Shown: positions 1 through 8,452, counted from the first letter of the stretch. The stretch is DNA of 55,363 nt from Aeromonas salmonicida subsp. salmonicida (GCF_001643305.1 NZ_LSGW01000093.1:1-55363); one strand, 5' to 3'. Notes: generated by a model not told the origin, from the sequence alone. A program made the numbers and translations.

Positions 1-15
1 CTCCTTTCCCCGGGA

Positions 16-636
16 ATGGCTATGGCACAGCGAAGGTGTAGCAATATTAGGATCAGTTATTTAGAAAGCAAAATAGGGCATGCAACTAAAAGTTACGATG
101 AATCAATTAAAGATCTTCATCAGCAGCTCGATAACGAGAAAAACATATCAAAACAGAAATTTGAAGGCTTTATTGATGCCTATAAAAATCAAATGAAACT
201 GAAAGCACCTGTTCAATACTGGACGGATAATGTAGAACACCATAAAAAATCAGCCAAAAAGTTTGGCATAGCAAGTATCGTGCTGTCTCTTATTATTTTT
301 CTACCTATTGCATACGTGGCATGGGAGATTTTAGCTAAAGAACAGGTTGTATGGGGCAAAGTAGGGGTTGCTGCATTTACAACATCTTTAGCCATCTGGT
401 TAATACGTATTTTAGTTCGCATGTATCTAAGTCATAATCATATGCAGATGAACTCTCAAGAAAGAGTTGTTATGACACAGGCCTATTTAGCACTCATAAG
501 CGAAGGAGGTTCATCATCAGAAGAAGAACGTAACCTTGTTTTACAAGCTATTTTTAGGCCTGTATCTACAGGCATAATAACTGATGATGCATCACCTCAT
601 AGCATAATTGAACTAATTAACAAGCATCGAAATTAA
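16..636 (+). CDS. DUF6161-type membrane protein, possibly 5'-incomplete
   Basis: A protein of about 206 residues. A hydrophilic, probably coiled N-terminal half (about 15-80) is followed by two hydrophobic segments (about 84-106 and 115-134) and a conserved-looking C-terminal tail (MNSQERVVMTQAYLAL to about residue 190). The tail resembles the C-terminus of DUF6161 proteins, which are membrane proteins of unknown function. The frame stays open to the window edge and no convincing ribosome site precedes the ATG, so the true start may lie outside. The gene is much more AT-rich than the following backbone genes, which suggests horizontal acquisition. Function unknown; the family call is from memory of the motif. 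Confidence 0.6.
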   Translation: MAMAQRRCSNIRISYLESKIGHATKSYDESIKDLHQQLDNEKNISKQKFEGFIDAYKNQMKLKAPVQYWTDNVEHHKKSAKKFGIASIVLSLIIFLPIAYVAWEILAKEQVVWGKVGVAAFTTSLAIWLIRILVRMYLSHNHMQMNSQERVVMTQAYLALISEGGSSSEEERNLVLQAIFRPVSTGIITDDASPHSIIELINKHRN

Positions 637-780
637 ATCATAACCAATACTTAATCTGGTGCTAAGGAATTTATAATTGAAAACAGTCCTGCCACATAGA
701 GATAACTCAAAAATTGGGATACCCACCATCTCGATAGCAGACTTGTCTGGCAAGGTGGGTGCCCCCTCTCCCCTCCCCAT

Positions 781-802
781 CGGGGATTCAATCCCGCCAG
801 CC
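781..802 (+). other. tmRNA 3'-end-like sequence, possible attachment-site remnant
   Basis: CGGGGATTCAATCCCGCCAGC closely resembles the T-arm and acceptor end of bacterial tmRNA (typically ...GGGTTCAACTCCCGCCAGCTCCACCA) with one base missing and the CCA end lost. It lies exactly where AT-rich accessory DNA changes to GC-rich backbone. Islands and prophages often integrate at ssrA and leave such a copy. No tmRNA gene is visible here, so the att interpretation is an inference. Confidence 0.3.
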
Positions 803-850
803 ACTGACCTATAGTGAGCCCCTACTCGAACAACCTTTGCGAGCAGCAAT

Positions 851-1228
851 ATGTATATCGGCGAATTTGCCCGGCTGGCGGGCACCACTCCCAAGGCGAT
901 CCGCCTCTACGAACAGATGGGGCTGCTGCCCGAACCCAGGCGGCACGGCAAGTATCGCGTCTACCGTGCGGAAGACTTGGAGTGGGTCGGGTTTATTCGC
1001 CAGGCCCAGCAGCTGGGTTGCAAACTGAGTGAGCTCACCCCTCTGCTGGCCGGCATGACCGACATGGCGCAGTTTCCCTGGCAGAAGGTGGAACGCCTTA
1101 TCGCCGACAAGCTGGCGCAGATCGGCGAGGAGCAGGCCCGTTTACAGCGCCAGTATCAAGCCCTGACCCAGTGCGCTGCGCTACTGCAACAGCATCCCTG
1201 CCGCACGCCACTCCTCCAGCCAGACTAA
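851..1228 (+). CDS. MerR-family transcriptional regulator
   Basis: A 125-residue protein that starts directly with a MerR winged-helix motif (MYIGEFARLAGTTPKAIRLYE, then GLLPEPRR...YRVY), followed by a dimerisation helix to about residue 115. No cysteine-rich metal loop of the CueR/ZntR type is visible at the C-terminus, so the signal is unclear. The gene is co-directional with the NAD(P)H oxidoreductase 136 bp downstream, whose promoter has a MerR-type long spacer with a perfect palindrome, making that gene the obvious target. The end is odd: another frame stays open past the stop through positions 1230-1306 and encodes a protein-like tail, so the gene could once have been longer. Confidence 0.85.
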   Translation: MYIGEFARLAGTTPKAIRLYEQMGLLPEPRRHGKYRVYRAEDLEWVGFIRQAQQLGCKLSELTPLLAGMTDMAQFPWQKVERLIADKLAQIGEEQARLQRQYQALTQCAALLQQHPCRTPLLQPD

Positions 1229-1303
1229 GCCCGGGCAAGCGCCCTTCGATGGCAAGCCAGTCGCCCTGACCATCGACCTCATCAAAGAGGGCCGCTGCGC
1301 CCC

Positions 1304-1335
1304 TTGACTCTGTCCCATGGGACAGAGGGTCTAAT
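1304..1335 (+). promoter_or_regulatory. MerR-type promoter with palindromic operator
   Basis: TTGACT (-35, 1304-1309) and TCTAAT (-10, 1330-1335) are separated by 20 bp, the long spacing typical of MerR-activated promoters. The spacer holds most of a perfect 20-bp palindrome, CTCTGTCCCATGGGACAGAG (1308-1327). The position just upstream of the oxidoreductase gene and next to a merR gene supports direct regulation. Confidence 0.65.
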
Positions 1336-1364
1336 ACGGGCTCACCCCATCAGGAGCCCTGACC

Positions 1365-1967
1365 ATGCCACCCCGTCTGCTTGTCATCAACGGCAATCCC
1401 AAACCCGACAGCTTCTGCCATGCCCTGGCCCGCGAGTATGCTCGCAGCGCTGAGGAGGCTGGCGCAGAGGTCACACTGCTGCACGTGGGGGAGCTGGCCT
1501 TCGAGCCGGACTTGCGCCATGGCTATGACCTTATGCCGCCGCTGGAGCCGGATCTGCTGGCGTTGCAACAGAGTCTGAGTGCCGCCCATCATCTGGTGAT
1601 CGTCTCCCCCCTCTGGTGGGGCAACATGCCGGCCCGTCTCAAGGGTCTGCTGGATCGCACCCTGCTCTCCGGCTTCGCCTTTCAATATGTCAAGGGCAAG
1701 GCCCTGCGCCTGCGCCTGCTCGCGGGCAAGACGGCGCGCCTGCTGCTCACCATGGACAGCCCAGTCTGGTATTACCGCTGGTGGCTGGGGGATCCCGCCT
1801 CACGCATCCTCGACAAACAGGTACTGGGGCTGTGCGGTATCCGGCTCACCCACCGCCAATACCTGGGCCCCATGCACACAGCCCGCGATCAGGACAGGGC
1901 CCGCTGGCTGACGCGCACCGGTGCGGCGGCCCGCGCCGATGTGCGCCGGCTAAGTCGCCGCACATGA
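1365..1967 (+). CDS. Flavodoxin-fold NAD(P)H-dependent oxidoreductase
   Basis: A 200-residue protein of the NAD(P)H dehydrogenase (quinone) / flavodoxin-like family. The N-terminus LLVINGNPKPDSFCHAL is the FMN phosphate-binding loop, VIVSPLWWGNMPARLKGLLDRTL is the conserved central W-W-P-A-LKG segment, and LTMDSPVWYYRW follows. Relatives reduce quinones, azo compounds or other electrophiles by two-electron transfer in the cytoplasm. It sits behind a MerR-type promoter and next to a merR gene, which suggests induction by electrophiles or oxidants (inference). The start has AGGAG upstream (caggagccctgacc). The C-terminal 20 residues are arginine-rich and less conserved-looking. Confidence 0.85.
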   Translation: MPPRLLVINGNPKPDSFCHALAREYARSAEEAGAEVTLLHVGELAFEPDLRHGYDLMPPLEPDLLALQQSLSAAHHLVIVSPLWWGNMPARLKGLLDRTLLSGFAFQYVKGKALRLRLLAGKTARLLLTMDSPVWYYRWWLGDPASRILDKQVLGLCGIRLTHRQYLGPMHTARDQDRARWLTRTGAAARADVRRLSRRT

Positions 1968-1995
1968 AAAAGCCCCGCATTGCGGGGCTGCTTGT
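1966..1995. terminator. Bidirectional terminator between oxidoreductase and putP
   Basis: Arms AGCCCCGCA and TGCGGGGCT (1971-1989) form a tight hairpin. On the minus strand it is followed by TTTTT (putP terminator); on the plus strand by a weaker T-rich tail. It serves two convergent genes. Confidence 0.8.
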
Positions 1996-2012
1996 TATTG
2001 GCGGTGGCCGAC

Positions 2013-3533
2013 TCAGTTGACGGCGACCGGCTCGCTCATGCTGGCGGGCGGCGGGGTTTGAAACTCGCGCTCGGCCTCGTTGAAGCGATCCACCATGGCC
2101 TTGGAGGGCGCCTTGTCCAGCAGGCTGAACACCACAATCGCCAGGGCGGAGAAGAGGAAGCCCGGGATGATTTCATACAGCCCCAGCCAGCCAAACTGCT
2201 TCCAGACGATGACGGTGATGGCACCCACCAGCATGCCTGCGAGGGCGCCGTTGCGGGTCATGCGTGACCAGAGCACGGAGAGCAACACAACGGGACCGAA
2301 GGCGGCACCGAAGCCGGCCCAGGCGTAACTCACCAGCCCCAGTACCCGGTTCTCCGGATTCATGGCAACACCGATGGCGACCACGGCGATCAACAGCACC
2401 ATCATGCGACCCACCCACACCAGCTCCTGCTGGGAGGCGTTCTTGCGCAAGAAGGGCTTGTAGAGATCTTCGGTAATGGCGCTGGAACAGACCAGCAGCT
2501 GACAGCTTAGCGTGCTCATCACGGCCGCCAGAATGGCGGAGAGCAGCACGCCGGCTATCCAGGGGTTGAACAGTATCTTGGAGAGCTCGATAAAGACCCG
2601 CTCCGGGTTGCCGGTGACACCGGCGGCCTGCTCGGTGAAGGTGGAGAAGTAGGAGAGGCCGAAGAAGCCGATGGCCACGGCGCCGCCGAGGCAGAACACC
2701 ATCCAGGTCATGCTGATGCGGCGGGCATTGACCATGGAGTGGTGAGAATCCGCCGCCATGAAGCGCGCCAGTATGTGGGGCTGGCCGAAGTAGCCCAGGC
2801 CCCAGGCCATCAGCGAGACGATGGCGATGAAGTCCAGGTTCTTGAACATGTCGAGGTTGCTGGCGTTCTGCGCCGCCACCTGCACCATGGCGGTGTCGAT
2901 GCCGCCAACGGCGATGATGACGAATACCGGCGTCAGGATCAGGGCGAAGATCATCAGGGTCGCCTGCACCGTATCGGTCCAGCTCACCGCGAGGAAGCCG
3001 CCGAAGAAGGTGTAGGTGATGGTGGCCGCAGCGCCGACCCAGAGGGCGGTGTCATAGCTCATGCCGAAGGTGCTCTCGAACAGACGGGCACCGGCCACCA
3101 CGCCGGAGGCGCAGTAGATGGTGAAGAACAGCAGTATCACCAGGGCGGAGAGGATGCGCAGTACCCGGCTCTTGTCCTCGAAGCGGTAGGTAAAGTAGTC
3201 CGGCAGGGTCAGGGCGTTGCGGTTCTTCTCGGTGTGAACCCGCAAGCGACCGGCCACCCAGCGCCAGTTGAGATAGGCCCCTATGGTGAGGCCGATGGCG
3301 ATCCAGCTCTCTGAAATACCGCCGATGAAAACGGCGCCCGGCAAGCCCATCAGGAGCCAGCCGCTCATGTCGGAGGCCCCGGCGGAGAGGGCGGTGACCC
3401 AGCTCCCCATACGGCGGCCGCCGAGAATGTAGTCGTCAAAGTTGCGGGTGGCGCGATAGGCGATAAAACCGATCAAAACCATCCCGAGGATATACACCAG
3501 AAAGGTGATAAGCATGGGGGTGCTGGCTGTCAT
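2013..3533 (-). CDS. putP: Sodium/proline symporter
   Basis: A 506-residue member of the sodium:solute symporter (SSS) family, close to the E. coli PutP length of 502. There are about 13 hydrophobic segments. The sequence includes FDDYILGGRRMGSWVTALSAGASDMSGWLL at the N-terminus, typical of PutP TM2, and a sodium-site-like AVMSTLSCQLLVCSSAITEDLY. It imports proline with Na+ across the inner membrane. The start has GGAG seven bases upstream (taatggagttttgaATG). putA is not adjacent, so its usual divergent partner is elsewhere. It is transcribed towards the shared terminator near 1980. Confidence 0.93.
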   Translation of the reverse strand: MTASTPMLITFLVYILGMVLIGFIAYRATRNFDDYILGGRRMGSWVTALSAGASDMSGWLLMGLPGAVFIGGISESWIAIGLTIGAYLNWRWVAGRLRVHTEKNRNALTLPDYFTYRFEDKSRVLRILSALVILLFFTIYCASGVVAGARLFESTFGMSYDTALWVGAAATITYTFFGGFLAVSWTDTVQATLMIFALILTPVFVIIAVGGIDTAMVQVAAQNASNLDMFKNLDFIAIVSLMAWGLGYFGQPHILARFMAADSHHSMVNARRISMTWMVFCLGGAVAIGFFGLSYFSTFTEQAAGVTGNPERVFIELSKILFNPWIAGVLLSAILAAVMSTLSCQLLVCSSAITEDLYKPFLRKNASQQELVWVGRMMVLLIAVVAIGVAMNPENRVLGLVSYAWAGFGAAFGPVVLLSVLWSRMTRNGALAGMLVGAITVIVWKQFGWLGLYEIIPGFLFSALAIVVFSLLDKAPSKAMVDRFNEAEREFQTPPPASMSEPVAVN

Positions 3534-3744
3534 TCAAAACTCCATTAGGTGACGTGTGTACCCGTTCTGACGACGGGCTCTTCCTTAAAAAACCGCCCTA
3601 GCTTAATCAGCAGATCCCATGACCTCAACCACTTTTAACAAATAAAAAACACAATATAAACGTTTCATCTCTAACTAACGAACCACTCAAGGAGAGATGC
3701 GCCGGATTTTATCCTGAGACAGCAAGGGCTTGTCTGCTCCCCCT

Positions 3745-3762
3745 CCGCCTGGCGCCAGGCGG
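3745..3762. repeat. Perfect 18-bp palindrome upstream of putP
   Basis: CCGCCTGGCGCCAGGCGG is a perfect inverted repeat in the roughly 290-bp gap between putP and the L,D-transpeptidase gene. It is either an extra hairpin beyond the transpeptidase terminator or an operator far upstream of putP. The rest of the gap is AT-rich and shows no gene. Confidence 0.5.
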
Positions 3763-3771
3763 CATGAGCGT

Positions 3772-3802
3772 AAAAAAAAGCCCCGACCAGAGGCCGGGGC
3801 TT
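3772..3802 (-). terminator. Terminator of the L,D-transpeptidase gene
   Basis: Read on the minus strand: AAGCCCCGG, loop CCTCTGG, TCGGGGCTT, then a run of eight T. It lies about 20 bp after the stop codon. Confidence 0.85.
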
Positions 3803-3821
3803 GAGACGATGAACGACAGGA

Positions 3822-4748
3822 TCAGCGATTGATGGCGATCGGCATGCCGCTGCGCTGCTCCAGCGCCTGCTTGACCAGCTGGGAGTCGCTGTCGGCATGG
3901 GCGATAAAGCGGGTCGCGGCCTGGGTCATGGGCAGCGGAGCAGGCAGACTGGAGTTGAACTCGGCTTCGCTGCGGGACAGGGGCTGGTGCACTTCCAGAT
4001 AACGGCGACCATCGGGCTCGACGGTGGCCTTGATCGGCTGGTTGACGAACTGCACCCGCGTGCCGACCGGGATCTGCTTGAACAGGTACTCTATGTCTTC
4101 GTTACGCAGCCGCACGCAACCGTGGCTCACCCGCAGACCTATGCCGAACTGGGCATTGGTGCCGTGGATGGCGTACATCTTGCCGATGTAGAGCGCAAAC
4201 AGCCCCATGGGGTTGTCCGGGCCGGCGGGCCAGACTGCCGGCAGGCTCTCGCCACGGGCGGCATACTCGGCATGCATCTTGGCGGTAGGGGTCCAGGTCG
4301 GGCCCGCCTTCTTGCGCTGCACGCTGGTCACCCAGTTTTCCGGGGTGTCGGTGCCGAGCTGGCCTATGCCGATGGGCAGCACTTCCACCACCTTCTTGCC
4401 TTTCGGGTAGTAGTAGAGGCGCATCTCGGCCACGTTCAGCACTATGCCTTCGCGGGGGGCATCCGGCAGTATCAGCTGATGGGGGATGACCAGCCTCTCA
4501 CCCGCCTGCAGCAGCAGGGGATCCGCCTTGGGGTTGGCTTCGAGCATATTGGTCAGCCCCAGCTGGAATTTGGCGGCCACGGCTTCCAGCGGCTGGCCAT
4601 TTTCCTCTGCCGGCACCACGTATTCCATATTCTCGCCCACCAGACGGCTGTTGGCCCCGGGCAGATCGTATTGAACGGCAAACACAGGCGCGGCGGCCAT
4701 AACAAGGCTGCAGCACAGAGCAGCCGCACTATTGCGAAGGAGCTTCAT
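3822..4748 (-). CDS. L,D-transpeptidase (YkuD domain, LysM-like N-terminus)
   Basis: About 308 residues when started at [13 protein letters not shown], which gives a proper Sec signal peptide (cut near VFA) and a GGGAAAG ribosome site; the longer frame start at 4802 is rejected. A LysM-like segment (about 45-85, [20 protein letters not shown]) is followed by a YkuD catalytic domain (about 100-235) with the HGT...[17 protein letters not shown] motif holding the catalytic cysteine. Length and architecture match E. coli ErfK/YbiS/YcfS/YnhG. It acts in the periplasm, attaching lipoprotein to peptidoglycan or making 3-3 crosslinks; which of these cannot be told from sequence. It is monocistronic with its own terminator. 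Confidence 0.9.
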   Translation of the reverse strand: MKLLRNSAAALCCSLVMAAAPVFAVQYDLPGANSRLVGENMEYVVPAEENGQPLEAVAAKFQLGLTNMLEANPKADPLLLQAGERLVIPHQLILPDAPREGIVLNVAEMRLYYYPKGKKVVEVLPIGIGQLGTDTPENWVTSVQRKKAGPTWTPTAKMHAEYAARGESLPAVWPAGPDNPMGLFALYIGKMYAIHGTNAQFGIGLRVSHGCVRLRNEDIEYLFKQIPVGTRVQFVNQPIKATVEPDGRRYLEVHQPLSRSEAEFNSSLPAPLPMTQAATRFIAHADSDSQLVKQALEQRSGMPIAINR

Positions 4749-4925
4749 AACTTTCCCATGATGATGACTTGATTGACGTCTCAGGGCTGACAGCTGATTC
4801 AAGAGGGATCAGGGGCGCGAAGAGAAGGCCGCCATTTTTCTCCTCTGCACACCAAATTTCAACTGACAACTGGATACGGGTCGATGATTAATATGGCGCT
4901 TCCCCTGCCACCTCGACCCGTGTCC

Positions 4926-6176
4926 TCACTCCGTTTGCTCCCTCTGCCAGGCACGCATATCGTAACCTGTGGGAGATTGATGCAACCGCAGATGAAATTG
5001 CTCAATGATGGCGAAGATATGGTCGAAAATATCGGCCTGGATCCCTTCGTAATCCGCCCAGGCCGTGGTCGCGGTGAAGCAGTAAATTTCCAGCGGCAGA
5101 CCGTCGGTAGTCGGTGCCAGCTGGCGCACCATCAGCGTCATGTCCTTGCGAATACCGGTATGGGCCCGCAGGTAGGCGTCCAGATAGGCGCGCAGGGTCC
5201 CGAGATTGGTAAGGTGGCGCCCGTTGATGGGGCAACTGAGGGCATCGCTGAGCTGCTGGTTATAGGCGCTCAGCTCCTGCTCCTTGCGGCCCAGGTAGGG
5301 CGCCAGCAGCTGGGCCTGTTTGAGCTGCATCTGCTCATCCGCGGTCAGGAAGCGCACGCTGGTCATGTCGATATTGACGCTGCGCTTGATGCGGCGACCG
5401 CCGGATTCCGTCATCCCCTGCCAGTTCTTGAAGGAGTCGGAGATGAGCGCATAGGTGGGGATGGTGGTGATGGTCTTGTCCCAGTTCGACACCTTGACGG
5501 TGGTGAGACCGATATCGGTCACCTCGCCGTCGGCACCGTACTTGTCCATCTGCAACCAGTCGCCGACGCTGAGCATGCGGTTGGCGGAGAGCTGGATCCC
5601 CGCCACCAGCCCCAGGATGGGGTCCTTGAACACCAGCATCAACACGGCTGTCATGGCACCCAGGCCACTGAACAGGAAGAGCGGTGACTTGCCGAGCAGC
5701 AGGGCGATCATCAGGATGCCGACCAGTATGCTGGCCACCAGCTTCACCCCCTGGAAGATGCCGCGCAGGGGCAGATCCCGCCCCAGCCGGGTGTAACGGC
5801 TCACCGACGACATGCAGTCAAGCAGGGCAAACAGGGCCAGCAGCAGGAACAGCAGGATCCAGAACTGGGTCACCATCTCGATCAACTGCAAACTGTCGGA
5901 ACCGCTCGGCAGCCAGATCTCCGCCTGACCGAGCATAACGGCTCCCTGCAACACGAAGGCGAGCCGGTAGAACAGGCGCTGCTGCAACTGGGGGGGCAGC
6001 CACACCTGTTTGGACTTGGCGAGCACAGTCACCAGCCGCACCAGCAGGACCCGGTGCAACAACACATGCAATATCAGCGAGGTAAGGACGATAAAGCCCA
6101 GGGCGATCACCAGCGCCATCATGTTGCTGACTTCAACACCCATGCTCGCCAGCCAGTTAAAAAATATCACCTTCAT
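4926..6176 (-). CDS. ybdG: MscS-family mechanosensitive channel (YbdG/MscM type)
   Basis: About 416 residues starting at MKVIFFNWLASMG, preceded by GAGGTAGGG (the upstream ATG at 6188 lies inside this ribosome site). There are five to six membrane segments (about 18-40, 65-85, 95-120, 145-190), then an MscS beta domain with SVGDWLQMDKYGADGEVTDIGLTTVKVSNWDKTITTIPT. This motif and the length are typical of E. coli YbdG (415 residues), the miniconductance channel of the inner membrane that releases solutes on hypo-osmotic shock. The gene stands alone. Confidence 0.85.
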   Translation of the reverse strand: MKVIFFNWLASMGVEVSNMMALVIALGFIVLTSLILHVLLHRVLLVRLVTVLAKSKQVWLPPQLQQRLFYRLAFVLQGAVMLGQAEIWLPSGSDSLQLIEMVTQFWILLFLLLALFALLDCMSSVSRYTRLGRDLPLRGIFQGVKLVASILVGILMIALLLGKSPLFLFSGLGAMTAVLMLVFKDPILGLVAGIQLSANRMLSVGDWLQMDKYGADGEVTDIGLTTVKVSNWDKTITTIPTYALISDSFKNWQGMTESGGRRIKRSVNIDMTSVRFLTADEQMQLKQAQLLAPYLGRKEQELSAYNQQLSDALSCPINGRHLTNLGTLRAYLDAYLRAHTGIRKDMTLMVRQLAPTTDGLPLEIYCFTATTAWADYEGIQADIFDHIFAIIEQFHLRLHQSPTGYDMRAWQREQTE

Positions 6177-6266
6177 CCCTACCTCCAATGCGTGAAACAG
6201 CCGTCAGGGTACGTATCTGCCACCCCATGTCAAATGACAACTTGCTCAGCCGGAAGCCTGAAACGA

Positions 6267-6292
6267 CAACGCCCGGCGCAGGCCGGGCGTTG
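6267..6292 (-). terminator. Terminator of ackA
   Basis: CAACGCCCGGC / GCCGGGCGTTG form an 11-bp perfect stem with a 4-base loop, directly after the ackA stop. The T-run on the minus strand is short. Confidence 0.7.
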
Positions 6293-6309
6293 TATCGGAG
6301 CAAGGGGCG

Positions 6310-7509
6310 TTAGCCGACCAGACTCAGGGCATCGCGGGCGATGACCAGCTCTTCATTGGTGGGCATCACCAGCGCCAGACGGCTGCCTTCAGCCGTAATG
6401 GGGCCTTCTCCACCGAGCACGGCGGCATTGTTGGCTTCTTTATCTACCTTGAAGCCGAACAGGGCCAGGCGATCCAGCACCATCTCGCGCACCATGGCGG
6501 CGTTTTCACCGATACCGCCGGTGAACACCAGGGCGTCGAGGCGACCCTCCATGGCAGCAGCATAGGCGCCAACATACTTGGCAACTCTGTAGGTGAAGAC
6601 ATCCAGCGCACGCTTGGCACCGGCGTCGGTCGCATAGTTGGAGGTAACATAGCGGCAATCGCTGCTCACCTCGGTCAGACCCAGCAGACCGGACTCGCGG
6701 GTAAGGGTGTGGTTGATCTCGTCCACGCTGTAACCGAGCTGATCGTGCATGAAGAAGACGACGGCGGGGTCGATGTCACCGGAACGGGTGCCCATCGCCA
6801 GCCCTTCCAGCGGGGTCAGGCCCATGGACGTATCGACGGACTCGCCGTTCTTGATGGCGCAGACGGAAGCACCGTTGCCCAGGTGGCAGTTGATGATGTT
6901 GAGCTCGGCCAGCGGCTTGCCCAGTGCCTTGGCGGTCTCTTCCGCGATGAAGCGGTGAGAGGTGCCGTGAGCGCCATAACGACGGATACCGTTCTCTTTA
7001 TAGAGCTTGTAGGGCAGCGCGTAGAGATAGGCTTCCTGCGGCAGCGTCTGATGGAAGGCGGTGTCAAACACGGCCACGTTCTTCTCGGCAAGCTGCGGGA
7101 AGACCTTGAGCGCGGCACGAATGCCGATGAGGTGCGCCGGGTTGTGCAGGGGGGCGAACGGAATGGCGGCCTCGATGCCGGCGATCACGCCATCATCGAT
7201 GCGAACGGAGCGGGAGAACTGCTCACCACCGTGCACGATGCGATGGCCGATGGCCACCAGCTGCTCGGCCAGGGTCGGATCCTGAGGCAGGATGTGGCCC
7301 ACTATGTGGTCGAGGGCGGCCTGGTGAGCGGCACCCGCTCCCAGCATGGCTTCGCCCTTGACCCCGTGGAGTTTCCATTTGATACGTGCATCATCCAGAT
7401 TGAAGCATTCGGCCAGGCCGGACAGCATGTCCTCACCTGTTTCGGCGTCCATTACGGCAAATTTCAGGGAAGAGCTACCGCAGTTAAGGATCAATACCAA
7501 CTTGCTCAT
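6310..7509 (-). CDS. ackA: Acetate kinase
   Basis: A 399-residue protein (E. coli AckA is 400). Family signatures are present: [12 protein letters not shown] at the N-terminus, [18 protein letters not shown] with the catalytic histidine, GTRSGDIDP with the catalytic arginine, and [10 protein letters not shown]. It interconverts acetyl phosphate plus ADP with acetate plus ATP in the cytoplasm. In many relatives ackA is followed by pta; here it is followed by its own terminator and a channel gene, so pta must be elsewhere or this is a second acetate kinase. The start has CAGGAAG upstream. Confidence 0.95.
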   Translation of the reverse strand: MSKLVLILNCGSSSLKFAVMDAETGEDMLSGLAECFNLDDARIKWKLHGVKGEAMLGAGAAHQAALDHIVGHILPQDPTLAEQLVAIGHRIVHGGEQFSRSVRIDDGVIAGIEAAIPFAPLHNPAHLIGIRAALKVFPQLAEKNVAVFDTAFHQTLPQEAYLYALPYKLYKENGIRRYGAHGTSHRFIAEETAKALGKPLAELNIINCHLGNGASVCAIKNGESVDTSMGLTPLEGLAMGTRSGDIDPAVVFFMHDQLGYSVDEINHTLTRESGLLGLTEVSSDCRYVTSNYATDAGAKRALDVFTYRVAKYVGAYAAAMEGRLDALVFTGGIGENAAMVREMVLDRLALFGFKVDKEANNAAVLGGEGPITAEGSRLALVMPTNEELVIARDALSLVG

Positions 7510-7726
7510 GTTCTACATCTTCCTGTGCTTCGGCTTTATGCCGACAGTGTCGTGTCATCCAACAATGGATGGGATTCCCCTGCCGGGGGCTTATGGTCGC
7601 AGGAAAGTGCGCCCAATTTTTCAATACGTTAAGTGCGGGTCCCGAAGACGCTGTGCACTCGATTCATCATGGGGTCGGTGTAGACCCGGAGGGTGCCGCA
7701 CACCCGTTGAGCTGCCGTGCTGACGG
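7510..7726. other. ackA upstream region with small hairpins
   Basis: No gene is visible. Two short inverted repeats stand out: GGGTC (7672-7676) with GACCC (7683-7687), and GGGTG (7691-7695) with CACCC (7701-7705). The region must hold the ackA promoter and the end of the upstream yhcH-like transcript. No clear terminator with a T-run was found for that transcript. Confidence 0.4.
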
Positions 7727-8197
7727 CTACAGGCCGGCCAGCAAATCCTTGTGCACCTTGACCACCAACTTCTTCACGTGAGCCGGCTGGTTGGGGGTAC
7801 AGAGAGGGCGATGCAGTTCTCCCGGCCAGAAGATGGCGAAGTCGCCGGGCTGCAACGCCAGATAACTGGTCTGTTCGTCGTCGACGAACCAGAGATCGGG
7901 GTGGGGATGATCGGCGCCGTCATTGACGTAACTGTGAGGCCCGACACCTATCCACTCTTCCCCGCGCAACAGCAGCTGGATGTCCAGATACTGCTGATGG
8001 AACTCGCCACGGCGATCCGCAGCCGGCTCGGTCAGCTCTTCGCTCACCAGACAGAACAGCGTGAGGCCGTCGATCTCTGTCTTGCCGAGCGGCGCACTCA
8101 GCCAGTGGCCGACGCTTTTCACCACCTCGACCATGATGCGGGCCAGCGGGGCGGGCAGCGGCGTTCGCTGCAGGGTATTCAGACTGCCGGTGATCAT
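7727..8197 (-). CDS. YhcH/YjgK/YiaL (NanQ-like) family protein
   Basis: About 156 residues starting at MITGSLNTLQRTPLP (the frame opens earlier, but MITG is the usual family start and AAGGATC precedes it). Features: EFHQQYLDIQLLLRGEEWIGVG, PGDFAIFWPGELHRPLC and a C-terminal KKLVVKVHKDLL, all typical of the DUF386 cupin family; E. coli YhcH (NanQ) has 154 residues. NanQ speeds anomerisation of N-acetylneuraminate, and other members act on related sugars. No sialic-acid genes are nearby, so the substrate is unknown. It is preceded by a structured leader ending in a terminator-like hairpin 50 bp upstream. Confidence 0.85.
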   Translation of the reverse strand: MITGSLNTLQRTPLPAPLARIMVEVVKSVGHWLSAPLGKTEIDGLTLFCLVSEELTEPAADRRGEFHQQYLDIQLLLRGEEWIGVGPHSYVNDGADHPHPDLWFVDDEQTSYLALQPGDFAIFWPGELHRPLCTPNQPAHVKKLVVKVHKDLLAGL

Positions 8198-8246
8198 GGC
8201 GAGCGGATCCTTAGGTGTATTCAGGCGACATCTTTGCCGCAAAATG

Positions 8247-8270
8247 AAAAAGGACCCTGTTCAGGTCCTT
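8247..8270 (-). terminator. Terminator-like hairpin 50 bp upstream of yhcH
   Basis: Minus strand: AAGGACC, loop TGAACAG, GGTCCTT and further T residues. Since the gene upstream already has a strong terminator at 8453-8482, this one ends a separate short transcript or attenuates yhcH. Confidence 0.6.
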
Positions 8271-8400
8271 GTGTCGCACCATCTGCAATCCATGCAGACA
8301 GGAAGCGCCTATTTGCTCGTGCCGAGCGTCTGAGGTCACTGTTACACACTCATCCGCTGCTTGCCAAGAGACGAAAACGCATTCGTCCGGTGATCGTACC
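8247..8400 (-). ncRNA. Candidate structured leader or small RNA upstream of yhcH
   Basis: Read on the minus strand, this AT-richer gap forms successive hairpins: GACGAA/TTCGTC (8370-8387), GCTCG/CGAGC with a 3-base loop (8315-8327), TCTGCA/TGCAGA with loop TGGAT (8282-8298), then a terminator AAGGACC/GGTCCTT followed by T5 (8247-8270). It lies between the terminator of the upstream acyltransferase gene and the yhcH start. It is either a Rho-independent small RNA or a cis-acting attenuator. TAATAT near 8410 could be a -10 but no good -35 matches it. The RNA family is not recognised. Confidence 0.4.
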
Positions 8401-8452
8401 AGCTGAAACAATATTATTCACTACTCCATCGTCGTCGACTTTGACCAGACGC

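Noticed and set aside
781..802. Complete tmRNA or tRNA gene
   Set aside because: Only the T-arm and part of the acceptor end resemble it; the rest of the cloverleaf is absent, so it is listed only as a possible remnant.
3897..4772. Long plus-strand frame opposite the L,D-transpeptidase gene
   Set aside because: It is the GC-rich antisense shadow of a well-supported gene; the protein has no domain signature and no ribosome site.
8281..8400. CRISPR-like or REP-like repeats
   Set aside because: The hairpins differ from each other in sequence and spacing, so there is no repeat unit.
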